The notes beneath the pieces are model-generated. The model was not told the origin of the DNA, made no database searches, and worked only from the letters and a program-made list of their open reading frames with translations. This document shows, piece after piece, positions 1 to 8,400 of a stretch of DNA of 64,000 nt. Source of the stretch: Streptantibioticus rubrisoli (GTDB lineage Bacteria; Actinomycetota; Actinomycetes; Streptomycetales; Streptomycetaceae); the NCBI RefSeq assembly GCF_024436055.1, contig NZ_JANFNH010000005.1, positions 186,001 to 250,000 of the forward strand. The letters are read 5' to 3'. How positions within the stretch are numbered: position 1 is the first letter of the stretch; every line of letters begins with the position of its first letter. Both the position numbers and the translations under genes were made by a program.

Positions 1-1
1 G

Positions 2-295
2 AAGGTCAGCGGCGGCACCATCACCTTCCGCTACAGCGGTTCGTACACCGCGGTCGCGCTGTACGCGGCGGACTCGCTCTCGCCGTCGACGCAGCCGTCG
101 GGCATGCACCAGATCGCCTCGGCGCGCACCGAAAGCACCACCGCCCAACTCACCGCCAAGGCCCCGGTGTCGACACGGTATGTCCTCGTCTGGATCACCG
201 CCGTGCCTAACTCCCCTGCGGATTCCAGCACTTACAGTGGCGCTGGTTACAAGCAGGCCATAACGAACGTGTCGTTCAGCGGCCTGTCGTCGTAG
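2..295 (+). CDS. C-terminal end of a surface or membrane protein (partial)
   Basis: Only the last 97 codons are present; the reading frame is open from the window edge to TAG at 293-295. The fragment is rich in Ser, Thr, Tyr and Gly with alternating hydrophobic residues (around YVLVWITAVP) and reads like an extracellular beta-sandwich domain. In Streptomyces the gene immediately upstream of sigM is a membrane protein with a kinase-like part and a C-terminal extracellular beta domain, and this tail fits that, but the kinase-like part lies outside the window. The stop codon is part of the TAGGAGGAGG ribosome binding site of the next gene, so the two are probably cotranscribed. The identity comes from position and is tentative. 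Confidence 0.6.
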   Translation, partial: KVSGGTITFRYSGSYTAVALYAADSLSPSTQPSGMHQIASARTESTTAQLTAKAPVSTRYVLVWITAVPNSPADSSTYSGAGYKQAITNVSFSGLSS

Positions 296-303
296 GAGGA
301 GGC

Positions 304-999
304 ATGGCGTTGGGCGAGGGATCGCATAAGGAGGCCACCGACCCGGATCTCCTCTCCCGCCATGTCGCGGGCGATCCCGACGCCTTCGCCGAGTTGGTGC
401 GGCGCCACCGCGACCGTCTGTGGGCGGTCGCGGTGCGCACCCTCGGCGACCCCGAGGAGGCCGCGGACGCGGTGCAGGATGCCCTGGTCTCCGCCTTCCG
501 TTCGGCGCACACCTTCCGCGGCCAGTCGGCCGTCACCACCTGGCTGCACCGCATCACCGTGAACGCCTGCCTCGACCGGGCCCGCAAGGCCGCCTCCCGG
601 CGCACCGCACCGCTCGCCGACACCGAGCACCTGGAGACGCTGGTCGAGCCGCACGAGTCCGCCGAGGCCCCGGCCGAACGCGGGGAACTGCACCGCGAAC
701 TCATCCACGCCCTCGCCACGCTCCCGCCCGACCAGCGCGCCGCCCTGGTGCTGGTGGACATGCAGGGCTACCCGGTCGCCGAGGCCGCGAAGGTCCTCGA
801 CGTGCCCCCCGGCACGGTCAAAAGCAGATGTGCCCGGGGCCGCGCCCGGCTGCTTCCGCTACTCACCCACCTGCGTACGCACCACGGGGGTAGCGCGGGT
901 GCCGGTGGGGGAAGGAACCGGACGCAGGCGACATCCGTCCCAGAGACGTCAGCGAAAGATCCGAAGGACGCCGTGAAGGGCGGAGGTGGTCAACAGTGA
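304..999 (+). CDS. sigM: ECF-family RNA polymerase sigma factor (SigM-like)
   Basis: A 231-residue ECF sigma factor. Region 2 covers about residues 20-95 (LRRHRDRLW-type start, then DALVSAFRSAHTFRG and TWLHRITVNACLDRARK). Region 4 covers about 140-195 (LPPDQRAALVLVDMQGYPVAEAA, then PGTVKSRCARGRARL). The last 40 residues are a Gly/Ser-rich tail. The ATG sits 4 bases after an AGGAGG site that overlaps the previous stop. The next gene overlaps it by GTGA and encodes a zinc-binding membrane anti-sigma, the usual cognate arrangement. Position between a membrane protein gene and trxB matches S. coelicolor sigM; the name rests on this context. It probably responds to envelope or redox stress. Confidence 0.9.
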   Translation: MALGEGSHKEATDPDLLSRHVAGDPDAFAELVRRHRDRLWAVAVRTLGDPEEAADAVQDALVSAFRSAHTFRGQSAVTTWLHRITVNACLDRARKAASRRTAPLADTEHLETLVEPHESAEAPAERGELHRELIHALATLPPDQRAALVLVDMQGYPVAEAAKVLDVPPGTVKSRCARGRARLLPLLTHLRTHHGGSAGAGGGRNRTQATSVPETSAKDPKDAVKGGGGQQ

Positions 1000-1892
1000 C
1001 ATCGACGGCCAGCACGGACGACCACCCCGAAGTCTCCGAGATCTCGGCATTCGCCGAGGGCATCCTGCCCCCCGAGCGCACGGCCGCCCTCCGCGGCCAC
1101 CTCGCCGACTGCGTCCTGTGCACCGATGTGCGGGACTCCCTGGATGAGATCCGCGGTCTGCTCGGCAGCCTCCCGGGACCGTGCCGGATGCCTGCAGATG
1201 TCGCGGAGCGGATCGACGCCGCGCTCGCCGCCGAGGCATTGATCAACGCCACCACGCCGGACTCGATGCCCGCTGCCCCGCCCAACCCGGTGCGCGGAGA
1301 CGCGGTCAGCCCGGTGCGGGCGGACGCGGCCCATGTTTCACGTGAAACAGCGCGCTCGGCCCCCCGCCCCGCCGGACATGCGCACGCGTCCACCGGACCG
1401 GGGCGCTCCCGGCCGCGGTGGCGTCGGGGTCGCACCCTGCTGGCCGCCGCGAGCGCTGCCGCCGTAATTGCCCTCGGTGGACTCTTCGTGAGCTCGCTCG
1501 GCACGTCCCACAGCGGCGGACCCGCGACAACGACCACCGCTGGCGCCCAGCAGCCGGGAATGTTCTCCGGAGCGGCGCTGCCCACGAAGGTCCACGAGCT
1601 GCTGGCCAACACCGGCGCCGCTTCCCCGAAGACCGGCGGGCACGCCGAGGAGACTCCGTTCGCCACCAAGGCCGCTCCCGCGCCGTCCTGCGTGCTGCAG
1701 GCCACCGGCCGGGCCGGGACTCCACTGGCCCTCTCGCCGGGCACGTACGAGGGGCGTGCGGCATATCTGATCGTGCTGCCGCACCCGTCCGACCCCGCGA
1801 AGGTCGACGCCTATGTCGTCGACGCGTCATGCGCGAGCGCGGGATCCTCCACGCCGGGCCATGTCCTGACCGAGCAGACGTACAACCGCTGA
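996..1892 (+). CDS. Transmembrane zinc-binding anti-sigma factor
   Basis: 298 residues, with GTG overlapping the sigma stop codon. The N-terminal domain carries the ZAS signature His35-x3-Cys39-x2-Cys42 (RGHLADCVLC), expected to bind zinc and hold the ECF sigma inactive. A Pro/Arg-rich linker (about 90-145) leads to a single membrane helix (about 147-169, LLAAASAAAVIALGGLFVSS). The roughly 130-residue C-terminal domain would lie outside the cell, with two cysteines near its end (SCVLQ and DASCA) that could sense redox state. A perfect parS palindrome at 1334-1349 is embedded in the linker and read as HVSRETA, so this linker is shaped partly by a DNA-site constraint. Confident as an anti-sigma; the signal is unknown. 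Confidence 0.88.
   Translation: MTSTASTDDHPEVSEISAFAEGILPPERTAALRGHLADCVLCTDVRDSLDEIRGLLGSLPGPCRMPADVAERIDAALAAEALINATTPDSMPAAPPNPVRGDAVSPVRADAAHVSRETARSAPRPAGHAHASTGPGRSRPRWRRGRTLLAAASAAAVIALGGLFVSSLGTSHSGGPATTTTAGAQQPGMFSGAALPTKVHELLANTGAASPKTGGHAEETPFATKAAPAPSCVLQATGRAGTPLALSPGTYEGRAAYLIVLPHPSDPAKVDAYVVDASCASAGSSTPGHVLTEQTYNR
1334..1349. other. parS: parS centromere-like site 1 (inside anti-sigma gene)
   Basis: TGTTTCACGTGAAACA, a perfect 16-bp palindrome matching the Streptomyces and Bacillus parS core. It lies inside the anti-sigma coding sequence. ParB is expected to load here. Confidence 0.93.
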
Positions 1893-1976
1893 GCCCCTCC
1901 GAGCGGTCCCGCACGCTTGGCCGTGTGAACCTTCACCGCGCGGGATGACGGAGAGCGGTGACGGTCGACCTCCCCG

Positions 1977-2002
1977 GGAATGCCCGCATCGTAGGATCCG
2001 TT
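1977..2002 (+). promoter_or_regulatory. SigR-type (thiol-oxidative stress) promoter of trxBA
   Basis: GGAAT at 1977-1981, exactly 18 bases, then GTT at 2000-2002. This is the GGAAT-N18-GTT consensus of the disulphide-stress sigma factor SigR of S. coelicolor, whose known targets include trxBA. It lies 61 bases upstream of the trxB start chosen here. Confidence 0.8.
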
Positions 2003-2062
2003 AGGCGGGGTGAAGCTTCCGCAAGGGTTCCCACAGCAGTCGGCAGAGACGAGGAAGAAGCC

Positions 2063-3040
2063 GTGAGCGATGTCCGCAACGTGATCATCATCGGGTCCGG
2101 GCCGGCGGGCTACACCGCGGCCCTCTACACTGCCCGGGCCTCCTTGAAGCCGCTGGTTTTCGAGGGCTCCGTCACCGCTGGCGGTGCGCTGATGAACACC
2201 ACCGAGGTCGAGAACTTCCCCGGCTTCCGCGACGGCATCATGGGCCCGGACCTGATGGACAACATGCGGGCCCAGGCCGAGCGCTTCGGCGCCGAACTGG
2301 TGCCGGACGACGTGACGGCGGTGGACCTCACCGGCGAGATCAAGACCGTCACCGACTCGGCGGGCAACGTACACCGCGCCAAGGCGGTCATCGTGAGCAC
2401 CGGTTCGCAGCACCGGAAGCTGAACCTGCCCTCTGAGGACGAACTGTCCGGCCGTGGCGTGTCGTGGTGTGCCACGTGTGACGGCTTCTTCTTCAAGGAC
2501 CAGGACATCGCCGTGGTCGGCGGCGGTGACACGGCGATGGAGGAGGCGACCTTCCTCTCCCGGTTCGCCAAGTCCGTCACCGTCGTGCACCGCCGTGACA
2601 CTCTGCGGGCCTCCAAGGCGATGCAGGAGCGGGCGTTCGCCGACCCGAAGATCTCGTTCATCTGGGACAGCGAGGTCGCCGAGATCCACGGCGAGGGCAA
2701 GCTCTCCGGTCTTACGCTGCGCAACGTGCAGTCCGGTGAGACCGCCCAACTGCCGGTGACTGGGCTGTTCATCGCGATCGGCCATGACCCGCGCACCGAA
2801 CTGTTCAAGGGGCAGTTGGAGCTGGACGGCGACGGCTACCTCAAGGTCGACGCACCCAGCACCCGCACCAACCTGACCGGTGTGTTCGCGGCCGGTGACG
2901 TGGTCGACCACACCTACCGTCAGGCGATCACCGCGGCCGGTACCGGTTGTGCCGCCGCGCTGGACGCCGAGCGGTACCTGGCCGCCCTGAACGATGCCGA
3001 GAAGGCGGCAGAGCCGGAGAAGTCGGCCGCCGCCGTCTGA
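2063..3040 (+). CDS. trxB: Thioredoxin-disulfide reductase
   Basis: A flavoprotein that reduces thioredoxin with NADPH. The FAD-binding [10 protein letters not shown] motif is near residue 11, the redox pair Cys136-Ala-Thr-Cys139 follows, an NADPH Rossmann motif ([12 protein letters not shown]) comes next, and the C-terminal FAD motif ([10 protein letters not shown]) is near residue 275. Length 325 is normal. A longer frame opens at 1958, but the GTG at 2063 is preferred: it follows GAGGAAG, lies downstream of the SigR promoter and gives the standard N-terminus. trxA follows after 52 bases, forming a trxBA operon. Confidence 0.95.
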   Translation: MSDVRNVIIIGSGPAGYTAALYTARASLKPLVFEGSVTAGGALMNTTEVENFPGFRDGIMGPDLMDNMRAQAERFGAELVPDDVTAVDLTGEIKTVTDSAGNVHRAKAVIVSTGSQHRKLNLPSEDELSGRGVSWCATCDGFFFKDQDIAVVGGGDTAMEEATFLSRFAKSVTVVHRRDTLRASKAMQERAFADPKISFIWDSEVAEIHGEGKLSGLTLRNVQSGETAQLPVTGLFIAIGHDPRTELFKGQLELDGDGYLKVDAPSTRTNLTGVFAAGDVVDHTYRQAITAAGTGCAAALDAERYLAALNDAEKAAEPEKSAAAV

Positions 3041-3092
3041 ACCGTCCCCCTGAAACCCACCCCGCACGCAGCGACACTGAGGAGAAAAAGCC

Positions 3093-3416
3093 GTGGCTCT
3101 CAAGTCCGTAACCGACGCCTCTTTCGACGAGGACGTCCTCAAGAGCGACAAGCCCGTACTGGTCGACTTCTGGGCTGAGTGGTGCGGGCCGTGCCGCCAG
3201 GTCGCTCCCTCACTGGAGGCGATCGCCGCGGAGCACGGCGACAAGCTGGAGATCGTCAAGCTCAACATCGACCAGAACCCCACCATCACCGCCAAGTACG
3301 GGGTGATGTCGATCCCGACGATGAACGTCTACAAGGGTGGTGAGGTCGTCAAGACCATCGTCGGCGCCAAGCCGAAGGCCGCGATCGAGCGCGACCTGGC
3401 CGACTTCATCGGCTGA
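3093..3416 (+). CDS. trxA: Thioredoxin
   Basis: A 107-residue thioredoxin with the active site Trp-Cys31-Gly-Pro-Cys34, the buried Asp26-type residue in VDFWAEWC, and the cis-proline loop MSIPT. It starts at GTG behind GAGGAGAAAA. It receives electrons from the TrxB encoded just upstream and passes them to cytoplasmic disulphides. Both genes probably share the SigR promoter at 1977. A strong hairpin follows the stop, ending the operon. Confidence 0.96.
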   Translation: MALKSVTDASFDEDVLKSDKPVLVDFWAEWCGPCRQVAPSLEAIAAEHGDKLEIVKLNIDQNPTITAKYGVMSIPTMNVYKGGEVVKTIVGAKPKAAIERDLADFIG

Positions 3417-3429
3417 TCATCGCCCGGCA

Positions 3430-3469
3430 CATGGAGAGGGGGCGCCCCGGTGGGCGCCCCCTCTCCATG
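3430..3469. terminator. Hairpin ending trxBA
   Basis: Perfect 18-bp arms (3430-3447 and 3452-3469) around a CGGT loop. It lies between the convergent trxA (+) and the acetyltransferase gene (-), so it can serve both. The right arm shares its last two bases with parS site 2. Confidence 0.85.
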
Positions 3470-3483
3470 TTTCACGTGAAACA
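3468..3483. other. parS: parS site 2 (intergenic)
   Basis: TGTTTCACGTGAAACA, identical to site 1, abutting the trxA terminator and 5 bases before the end of the acetyltransferase gene. It is the only intergenic copy of the five. Confidence 0.94.
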
Positions 3484-3488
3484 CGCAC

Positions 3489-4106
3489 TCACAACGGCCG
3501 CAACGCCGGTTCCTTCTGGACCGCGCCGAGCAGCCGGTCGATGGCCATCTCCACGTCTTCCTTCCAGGAGATGGTGGTCCGCAGATCCAGTCGCAGCCGT
3601 GGATAACGCGGATGGGGCCGTACCGTCTTGAAGCCCACCGCCGTCAGATGGTCCGCGGGCAGTATGCAGCCGGGCTCCTCCCACTTGGCGTCTCCGAAAG
3701 CCTCGATCGCTTTGAACCCCCGCCGTACCAGATCCTTGGCCACCGTCTGCACCAGCACTCTGCCAAGTCCCTGCCCTTGGTACCCGGGAAGCACGCGTGA
3801 GGTCATCAACTGCACGGCGTCGGGGGAGACCGGGCTGGTGGGAAACGCCAGCGACCGCGGTACGTAGGCGGGCGGGGCGTAGAGCACGAACCCGGCCGGT
3901 ACTTCGTCCACATAGGCGACCCGGCCGCAGGAGCCCCACTCCAGCAGCACGGCCGAGATCCAGGCTTCCTTCTCCAGTTCCGGCTTGCCCGCCTGCGCCG
4001 CCGCCTCACCGCTTACCGGGTCGAGTTCCCAGAAGACACAGGAGCGGCAACGCTTGGGCAGATCCGGAAGGTTGTCCAAGGTCAGCGGTACGAGCCGACG
4101 CCCCAT
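3489..4106 (-). CDS. GNAT-family N-acetyltransferase
   Basis: 205 residues. The acetyl-CoA binding motif A is visible as SRVLPGYQGQGLGRVLV (Q/RxxGxG/A type) near residue 105, followed by VQTVAKDLVRRGFKAIEAFG. A CRSCVFWEL segment near the N-terminus adds two cysteines. This gene sits between trxA and parB in Streptomyces genomes; its substrate is not known to me. It reads leftward with parB and parA and starts 4 bases after the stop of the small membrane-protein gene, so the two are probably cotranscribed. Confidence 0.88.
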   Translation of the reverse strand: MGRRLVPLTLDNLPDLPKRCRSCVFWELDPVSGEAAAQAGKPELEKEAWISAVLLEWGSCGRVAYVDEVPAGFVLYAPPAYVPRSLAFPTSPVSPDAVQLMTSRVLPGYQGQGLGRVLVQTVAKDLVRRGFKAIEAFGDAKWEEPGCILPADHLTAVGFKTVRPHPRYPRLRLDLRTTISWKEDVEMAIDRLLGAVQKEPALRPL

Positions 4107-4110
4107 GGCC

Positions 4111-4359
4111 TCAGGCCCTCATCTCTAGCGGACGGTCGGTCGCCCCCGCCGGTGTGAGCCGCCGCGCCGCCATGCGGCGGGGGGCCAGAACGTCGCCGAC
4201 AGGAGGGCCGCTGACGGCCGTACGCGCCGCGTCCAGCGCCTCGCGCTCCTTCAGCAGGCTGCCGACGAAGCCGCCCACCACCCCCAGACCCAACCCAGTG
4301 GCCACCAGAGCGGTCTTGCGCCAGTCGTGTCCCAGCAGAGTGCGGCTCACCGATCGCAT
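4111..4359 (-). CDS. Small conserved membrane protein
   Basis: 82 residues with one glycine-rich helix (ALVATGLGLGVVGGFVGSLL, about 18-38) flanked by basic residues. The helix is followed by a short charged part and an Arg-rich tail. The ATG at 4359 is preferred over the longer frame from 4458 because GAAGGGAAG lies just upstream. No catalytic motif is visible. It lies 134 bases after parB, in the same direction. Function unknown. Confidence 0.7.
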   Translation of the reverse strand: MRSVSRTLLGHDWRKTALVATGLGLGVVGGFVGSLLKEREALDAARTAVSGPPVGDVLAPRRMAARRLTPAGATDRPLEMRA

Positions 4360-4493
4360 GGGCTTCCCTTCACCGTGGAGCGCCATACCCACCCGCATCG
4401 TAACCGGGTCGCGACCTGCCCGATACCGAGGGCCCGCAAAGGGCGGGTCGCGTTCCACGGGACGCGACCCGCCCTGGCCACTGCGGGCTCAGC

Positions 4494-5621
4494 TCACTCC
4501 GAGTCGTCGTCCTCGGACTCGGCGGCCAAGCCCTGCTCAAGCACCCTGCCTTCGCCCGGGGCGATCTCCCCGAGGATGCGCTCCAGATCCTCTATTGAGG
4601 CGAACTCAACGACGATCTTTCCCTTGCGCTGCCCCAGGTCCACCTTCACCCGAGTGTCGAAGCGGTCCGACAGCCGGGAGGCGAGATCAGTGAGGGCGGG
4701 GGACAGCCGCCTACCGGCCCGTGGACCCTTGGGCTTCTTGGTGGCGCTGGGCTCGGCGCCCATCAAAGCCACGATCTCCTCGACCGAACGCACCGACAGT
4801 CCCTCGGCAACGATCCGCTGGGCCAGCCGGTCCTGCTCCTGAACATCATCCAGCGCGAGCAGCGCTCGGGCGTGCCCCGCGGACAGAACTCCTGCCGCCA
4901 CCCGTCGTTGAACGGGAGGGGACAGCTTCAACAGCCTTAGTGTGTTGGATACTTGGGAACGAGAGCGTCCGATACGATCGGCCAGCTCCTCATGGGTGCA
5001 GCTGAAGTCCTGGAGCAACTGGTCGTAGGCGGCGGCCTCTTCCAGTGGATTGAGCTGAGCCCGGTGCAGGTTCTCCAGCAGGGCGTCCAGCAGCAGCTTC
5101 TCGTCCTCAGTCGCGCGGACGATGGCGGGGATGCGCTCAAGCCCCGCCTCGCGGCATGCCCGCCAGCGGCGCTCGCCCATGATCAGCTCATGGCGCTGAG
5201 GACCCGTCTGGCGCACCACAACCGGCTGGAGGAGGCCGACCTCCTTGATGGAGGTGACCAGTTCGGCCAGCGCGTCCTCGTCGAAGACCTCACGCGGCTG
5301 CCGTGGGTTCGGCGAGATGGAGTCGATCGGCAACTCGGCGAAGTGTGCTCCGGCCACCCCGGAGGGCGCGACCTCGGTGGCAGCGGCCTCGGTTTCACGT
5401 GAAACAGGAAGGTCGGCCACCGCTGGCGTCTCTCGCGTCCCGCGGTCCGCCAGCCCCGCGACCTTGGCCGCCGCGACACCGCGCTCCGGCGCGAGCACCG
5501 GCACCGCGGACGGGGAGGTGACCGCGGCCCCCACGGTGGGACTGGCCTTGTCGGATCCCGTCGGTGCGGCGGGAATCAGCGCACCGAGCCCCCGCCCCAA
5601 CCCTCTGCGTCGCTCGCTCAC
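4494..5621 (-). CDS. parB: Chromosome partitioning protein ParB
   Basis: 375 residues. After a long Ala/Pro/Val-rich N-terminal tail (about 1-95) comes the ParB/Srx N-domain with NPRQPR near residue 104 and the CTP-binding GERRWRA motif. The helix-turn-helix that reads parS ([21 protein letters not shown]) follows near residues 205-235, and a C-terminal dimerisation domain ends the protein. The GTG start overlaps the parA stop by 4 bases, so translation is coupled. ParB is a CTP-dependent clamp that loads at parS and spreads. The gene contains its own parS site (5391-5406), raising the possibility of ParB binding over its own gene. Confidence 0.96.
   Translation of the reverse strand: MSERRRGLGRGLGALIPAAPTGSDKASPTVGAAVTSPSAVPVLAPERGVAAAKVAGLADRGTRETPAVADLPVSRETEAAATEVAPSGVAGAHFAELPIDSISPNPRQPREVFDEDALAELVTSIKEVGLLQPVVVRQTGPQRHELIMGERRWRACREAGLERIPAIVRATEDEKLLLDALLENLHRAQLNPLEEAAAYDQLLQDFSCTHEELADRIGRSRSQVSNTLRLLKLSPPVQRRVAAGVLSAGHARALLALDDVQEQDRLAQRIVAEGLSVRSVEEIVALMGAEPSATKKPKGPRAGRRLSPALTDLASRLSDRFDTRVKVDLGQRKGKIVVEFASIEDLERILGEIAPGEGRVLEQGLAAESEDDDSE
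5391..5406. other. parS: parS site 3 (inside parB)
   Basis: GGTTTCACGTGAAACA. It carries G instead of T at the outermost 5' base but keeps the 14-bp core, which in Streptomyces is the usual variation. It lies in the part encoding the flexible N-terminal tail. Confidence 0.92.
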
Positions 5622-6865
5622 TTGATCCCCTCCGACATGCTGTGCTGACCGTACTCACTGTTCTGGGGCGCCATATGCGCGTGCCGCCCGTCGTACTCGA
5701 CGCCCATCCCAACGCCGCGGAGCGCCATTTCCCTGGCGGCCTCAAGGTAGGACAGCGCCCCACTGGAGCCAGGGTCATAGGTGAGTACCGTCTGGCCGTA
5801 GCTGGGCGCCTCGGAGATGCGGACCGAGCGCGGAATGCTGGTGCGCAGCACCTCCTTGCCGAAGTGGCTGCGTACCTCCTCGGCGACCTGGGCGGCGAGC
5901 CGGGTGCGGCCGTCGTACATGGTCAACAGGATGGTGGACACATGCAGTTTCGGGTTGAGATGCCCGCGTACCAGGTCCACGTTCCGTAGCAACTGGCCGA
6001 GGCCTTCCAGGGCGTAGTACTCGCACTGGATGGGGATCAGCACTTCAGCGCCCGCGACCAGGGCGTTGACCGTCAGCAGACCCAGTGAGGGCGGGCAGTC
6101 GATGAGAATGTAGTCCAACGGCTGTTCGTAGGACTCGATGGCGCGTTGGAGACGGCTCTCCCGGGCCACCAGCGAAACCAGTTCGATCTCGGCACCGGCC
6201 AGGTCGATCGTGGCGGGCGCACAGAACAGCCCCTCGACATCCGGGACCGGCTGTACAACCTCGGAGAGCGCCCGACCCTCCACCAGAACGTCATAGATGG
6301 AGGGGACTTCGGCATGGTGGTCGATGCCCAGTGCCGTGGAGGCGTTGCCCTGTGGGTCCAGATCCACCACCAGAACCCGCCCGCCGTGCAGGGCGAGTGA
6401 GGCGGCGAGGTTGACCGTTGTGGTGGTTTTGCCCACCCCGCCCTTCTGGTTCGCGACCACGATCACTCTGGTCTGCTCCGGCCGGGGAAGCCCCTCACCG
6501 GCCCTTCCCAGCGCCTCCACCGCCAGTTGGGCGGCCCGGCCGATCGGGGTGTCGTCCATGGGGGGCAGCGTTTCACGTGAAACACCGTCCCCTGTCGATT
6601 CACTTCGGGGGCCGGGGACCGGATCGGTCATCGGTCCCGCGGCATTGGCGTCGGACCGCAAGGACTCACTCTCCTCGACTGCAGGCTCGCGATGCACAGA
6701 GCCTGCCATGTTTTCCGGGTCGTGAACCAGTGAGGCCTGTTCTCCTGTGGATGAATCTGTGGATGAGCCCCCCGCATGGTGGGGCTTACGTGTGCGCGCC
6801 TCGGCCGCCGCGCGGCCACGGCTGAGGATTCCTGGCAGCAGTGAGCGACGTTTCACGTGAAACAC
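5618..6865 (-). CDS. parA: Chromosome partitioning ATPase ParA
   Basis: Walker-type partition ATPase with the deviant P-loop [12 protein letters not shown], a switch I region ([13 protein letters not shown]) and [13 protein letters not shown]. As drawn it starts at GTG 6865 (415 residues), and that GTG lies inside parS site 5. The conserved core begins near Met103 (ATG at 6559, [11 protein letters not shown]), and a 313-residue product from there is possible. The intervening 100 residues are acidic, Ser/Gly-rich and unlike a folded domain, and contain another parS. ParA drives origin segregation with ParB and in Streptomyces polymerises in the sporulating hypha. The start is uncertain; the function is not. 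Confidence 0.93.
   Translation of the reverse strand: MFHVKRRSLLPGILSRGRAAAEARTRKPHHAGGSSTDSSTGEQASLVHDPENMAGSVHREPAVEESESLRSDANAAGPMTDPVPGPRSESTGDGVSRETLPPMDDTPIGRAAQLAVEALGRAGEGLPRPEQTRVIVVANQKGGVGKTTTTVNLAASLALHGGRVLVVDLDPQGNASTALGIDHHAEVPSIYDVLVEGRALSEVVQPVPDVEGLFCAPATIDLAGAEIELVSLVARESRLQRAIESYEQPLDYILIDCPPSLGLLTVNALVAGAEVLIPIQCEYYALEGLGQLLRNVDLVRGHLNPKLHVSTILLTMYDGRTRLAAQVAEEVRSHFGKEVLRTSIPRSVRISEAPSYGQTVLTYDPGSSGALSYLEAAREMALRGVGMGVEYDGRHAHMAPQNSEYGQHSMSEGIK
6569..6584. other. parS: parS site 4 (inside parA)
   Basis: CGTTTCACGTGAAACA with an intact 14-bp core, 10 bases upstream of the alternative ParA start at 6559. Confidence 0.92.
6849..6864. other. parS: parS site 5 (over the parA start codon)
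   Basis: CGTTTCACGTGAAACA. Together with the next base, its complement encodes the first residues of the long ParA frame (MFHVKR), so ParB bound here would cover the translation start and possibly the promoter. Confidence 0.92.
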
Positions 6866-6945
6866 GATGCACAGGCGGGTGTCTGTTTAGTCCACGACAC
6901 TCCGAAATATGTAGTTTTGGCCGTTTGTATGGAGCACAGCGGCTG

Positions 6946-7677
6946 TCAGCGGCGCCGTCGAGCGCCCTTCACCGGACGGTTCGCCCGAGCCGCCTTCGCC
7001 CTACGGGTCGCGGCGCGCACCCCACCAGGACTCTCGCCGACCACTACCCGGACCACGGTGGACGGCGGATCCACCAACCCCACACCCGCCTGCACCACGG
7101 AGGTCTCGACCGCGCCGAGCTTGCTGAGAGCGGCACGCGCGGCCTTCAGCTCCTCCTCCGCGGTGTCGCCCTTGATCGCCAGCATCTCGCCGTGCGGCCG
7201 CAGCAGCGGAAGCCCCCACCCCGCAAGCCGGTCCAGTGGCGCCACCGCCCGAGCGGTGACCACGTCCACCGGTGGAAGGTGGCCGATCATCTCCTCGGCC
7301 CGCCCCCGTACCACCGAGACGTTGTCCAGCCCCAGCAGCATCACGACCTCCTCCAGGAAGGTCGTCCGCCGCAGCAGCGGTTCCAGCAGTGTGATCCGCA
7401 GATCCGGCCGCGCCAGCGCCAGGGGAATCCCCGGCAGCCCGGCGCCCGAGCCCACGTCGCACACGGACACGCCCTGCGGGACCACATCGGAGAGCACAGC
7501 GCAGTTCAGCAGATGCCGTTCCCACAGCCGAGGAACCTCACGCGGGCCGATCAGCCCTCGGCGCACCCCGGCATCGGCGAGCAGTTCCGCGTACCGCACG
7601 GCGTCGGCGAACCGGTCACCGAAAATCGTGTGCGCCTGCTGGGGCGCGGGGGGAAGCTCTGCGGCTGCCTCCGTCAC
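6946..7677 (-). CDS. rsmG: 16S rRNA (guanine-527-N7)-methyltransferase RsmG
   Basis: 243 residues, formerly called GidB. The SAM-binding motif is [17 protein letters not shown] near residue 70, preceded by the family signature ([15 protein letters not shown]) and followed by [10 protein letters not shown]. The C-terminal 30 residues are Arg/Lys-rich, longer than in Bacillus but usual in actinomycetes. It methylates G527 of 16S rRNA; loss gives low-level streptomycin resistance in this family. It sits between jag and parA, separated from jag by a large inverted repeat. Confidence 0.95.
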   Translation of the reverse strand: MTEAAAELPPAPQQAHTIFGDRFADAVRYAELLADAGVRRGLIGPREVPRLWERHLLNCAVLSDVVPQGVSVCDVGSGAGLPGIPLALARPDLRITLLEPLLRRTTFLEEVVMLLGLDNVSVVRGRAEEMIGHLPPVDVVTARAVAPLDRLAGWGLPLLRPHGEMLAIKGDTAEEELKAARAALSKLGAVETSVVQAGVGLVDPPSTVVRVVVGESPGGVRAATRRAKAARANRPVKGARRRR

Positions 7678-7750
7678 GGGGCCGTCCCTTCAGTTCCACG
7701 GTGCCCGGACCGCGGCGCGGTCAGGGCCCGACTAGCAGACTGACAAGTGT

Positions 7751-7803
7751 CGGCCCCGCCTGCGTCCGCGCCCGGGGTGCTCCCGGACCCACAGGCGGGG
7801 CCG
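7751..7803. terminator. Large inverted repeat between jag and rsmG
   Basis: Perfect 12-bp arms (7751-7762 and 7792-7803). A second nested stem (7764-7768 with 7784-7788) lies in the 29-base loop. It follows the jag stop on the minus strand and probably attenuates or terminates the rpmH-to-jag transcript before rsmG. Confidence 0.65.
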
Positions 7804-7824
7804 TCCAACAAGGTGTGTACAGCA

Positions 7825-8334
7825 TCAAGCCGGGAGGACGACCACCCGGCGCTGGGGCTCCTCACCCTCAGACTCACTGCGCAGCCCGGCCGCCGCCACC
7901 GCGTCGTGCACGACCTTGCGCTCGAAAGGAGTCATCGGCCGCAGCTTGACCGGCTCACCGCTGCCCTTGGCCTCCTCGGCCGCCTTGGCACCCAGCTCGG
8001 TGAGCTCCGCGCGCTTGCGGGCCCGGAAACCACCGATGTCGAGCATCAGGCGGCTGCGGTCACCGGTCTCCCGGTGCACCGCCAGCCGGGTCAGCTCCTG
8101 CAGCGCCTCCAGCACCTCACCGTCCCGGCCGACCAGCTTCTGCAGGTCACGACTGGCCGAGTCACCGACGATCGAGACGGCCGCGCGGTCGCCCTCGACG
8201 TCCATGTCGATGTCACCGTCCAGATCGGCGATGTCCAGCAGGCCCTCAAGGTAATCGGCGGCGATCTCCCCTTCCTGCTCAAGGCGGGTCAGGGCGTCCT
8301 CGCCCTCGACGACGGGGGTGTTGCCTTCCGTCAC
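7825..8334 (-). CDS. jag: Jag/KhpB-like RNA-binding protein (SpoIIIJ-associated)
   Basis: 169 residues. A KH domain (about 30-105, with DRAAVSIVGDSASRDLQKLVGRDGEVLEALQ) is followed by an R3H domain (about 105-165, RKRAELTELG then MTPFERKVVHDAVA). A longer frame begins at 8364, but the GTG at 8334 has AGGAG seven bases upstream and gives the usual MTEGN-type start. The family binds RNA and is linked to elongation and membrane biogenesis; the gene almost always follows yidC, as here, in the same leftward operon. Confidence 0.9.
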   Translation of the reverse strand: MTEGNTPVVEGEDALTRLEQEGEIAADYLEGLLDIADLDGDIDMDVEGDRAAVSIVGDSASRDLQKLVGRDGEVLEALQELTRLAVHRETGDRSRLMLDIGGFRARKRAELTELGAKAAEEAKGSGEPVKLRPMTPFERKVVHDAVAAAGLRSESEGEEPQRRVVVLPA

Positions 8335-8400
8335 GGATGGACTCCTATCCATTTGCGCTTCCATTTGCGCTGCGCTCGCTGGGCGCGGATTCTTCCGGCG

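Noticed and set aside
1811-3295. A 494-codon antisense frame over trxB
   Set aside because: Shadow of trxBA; no start signal or domain.
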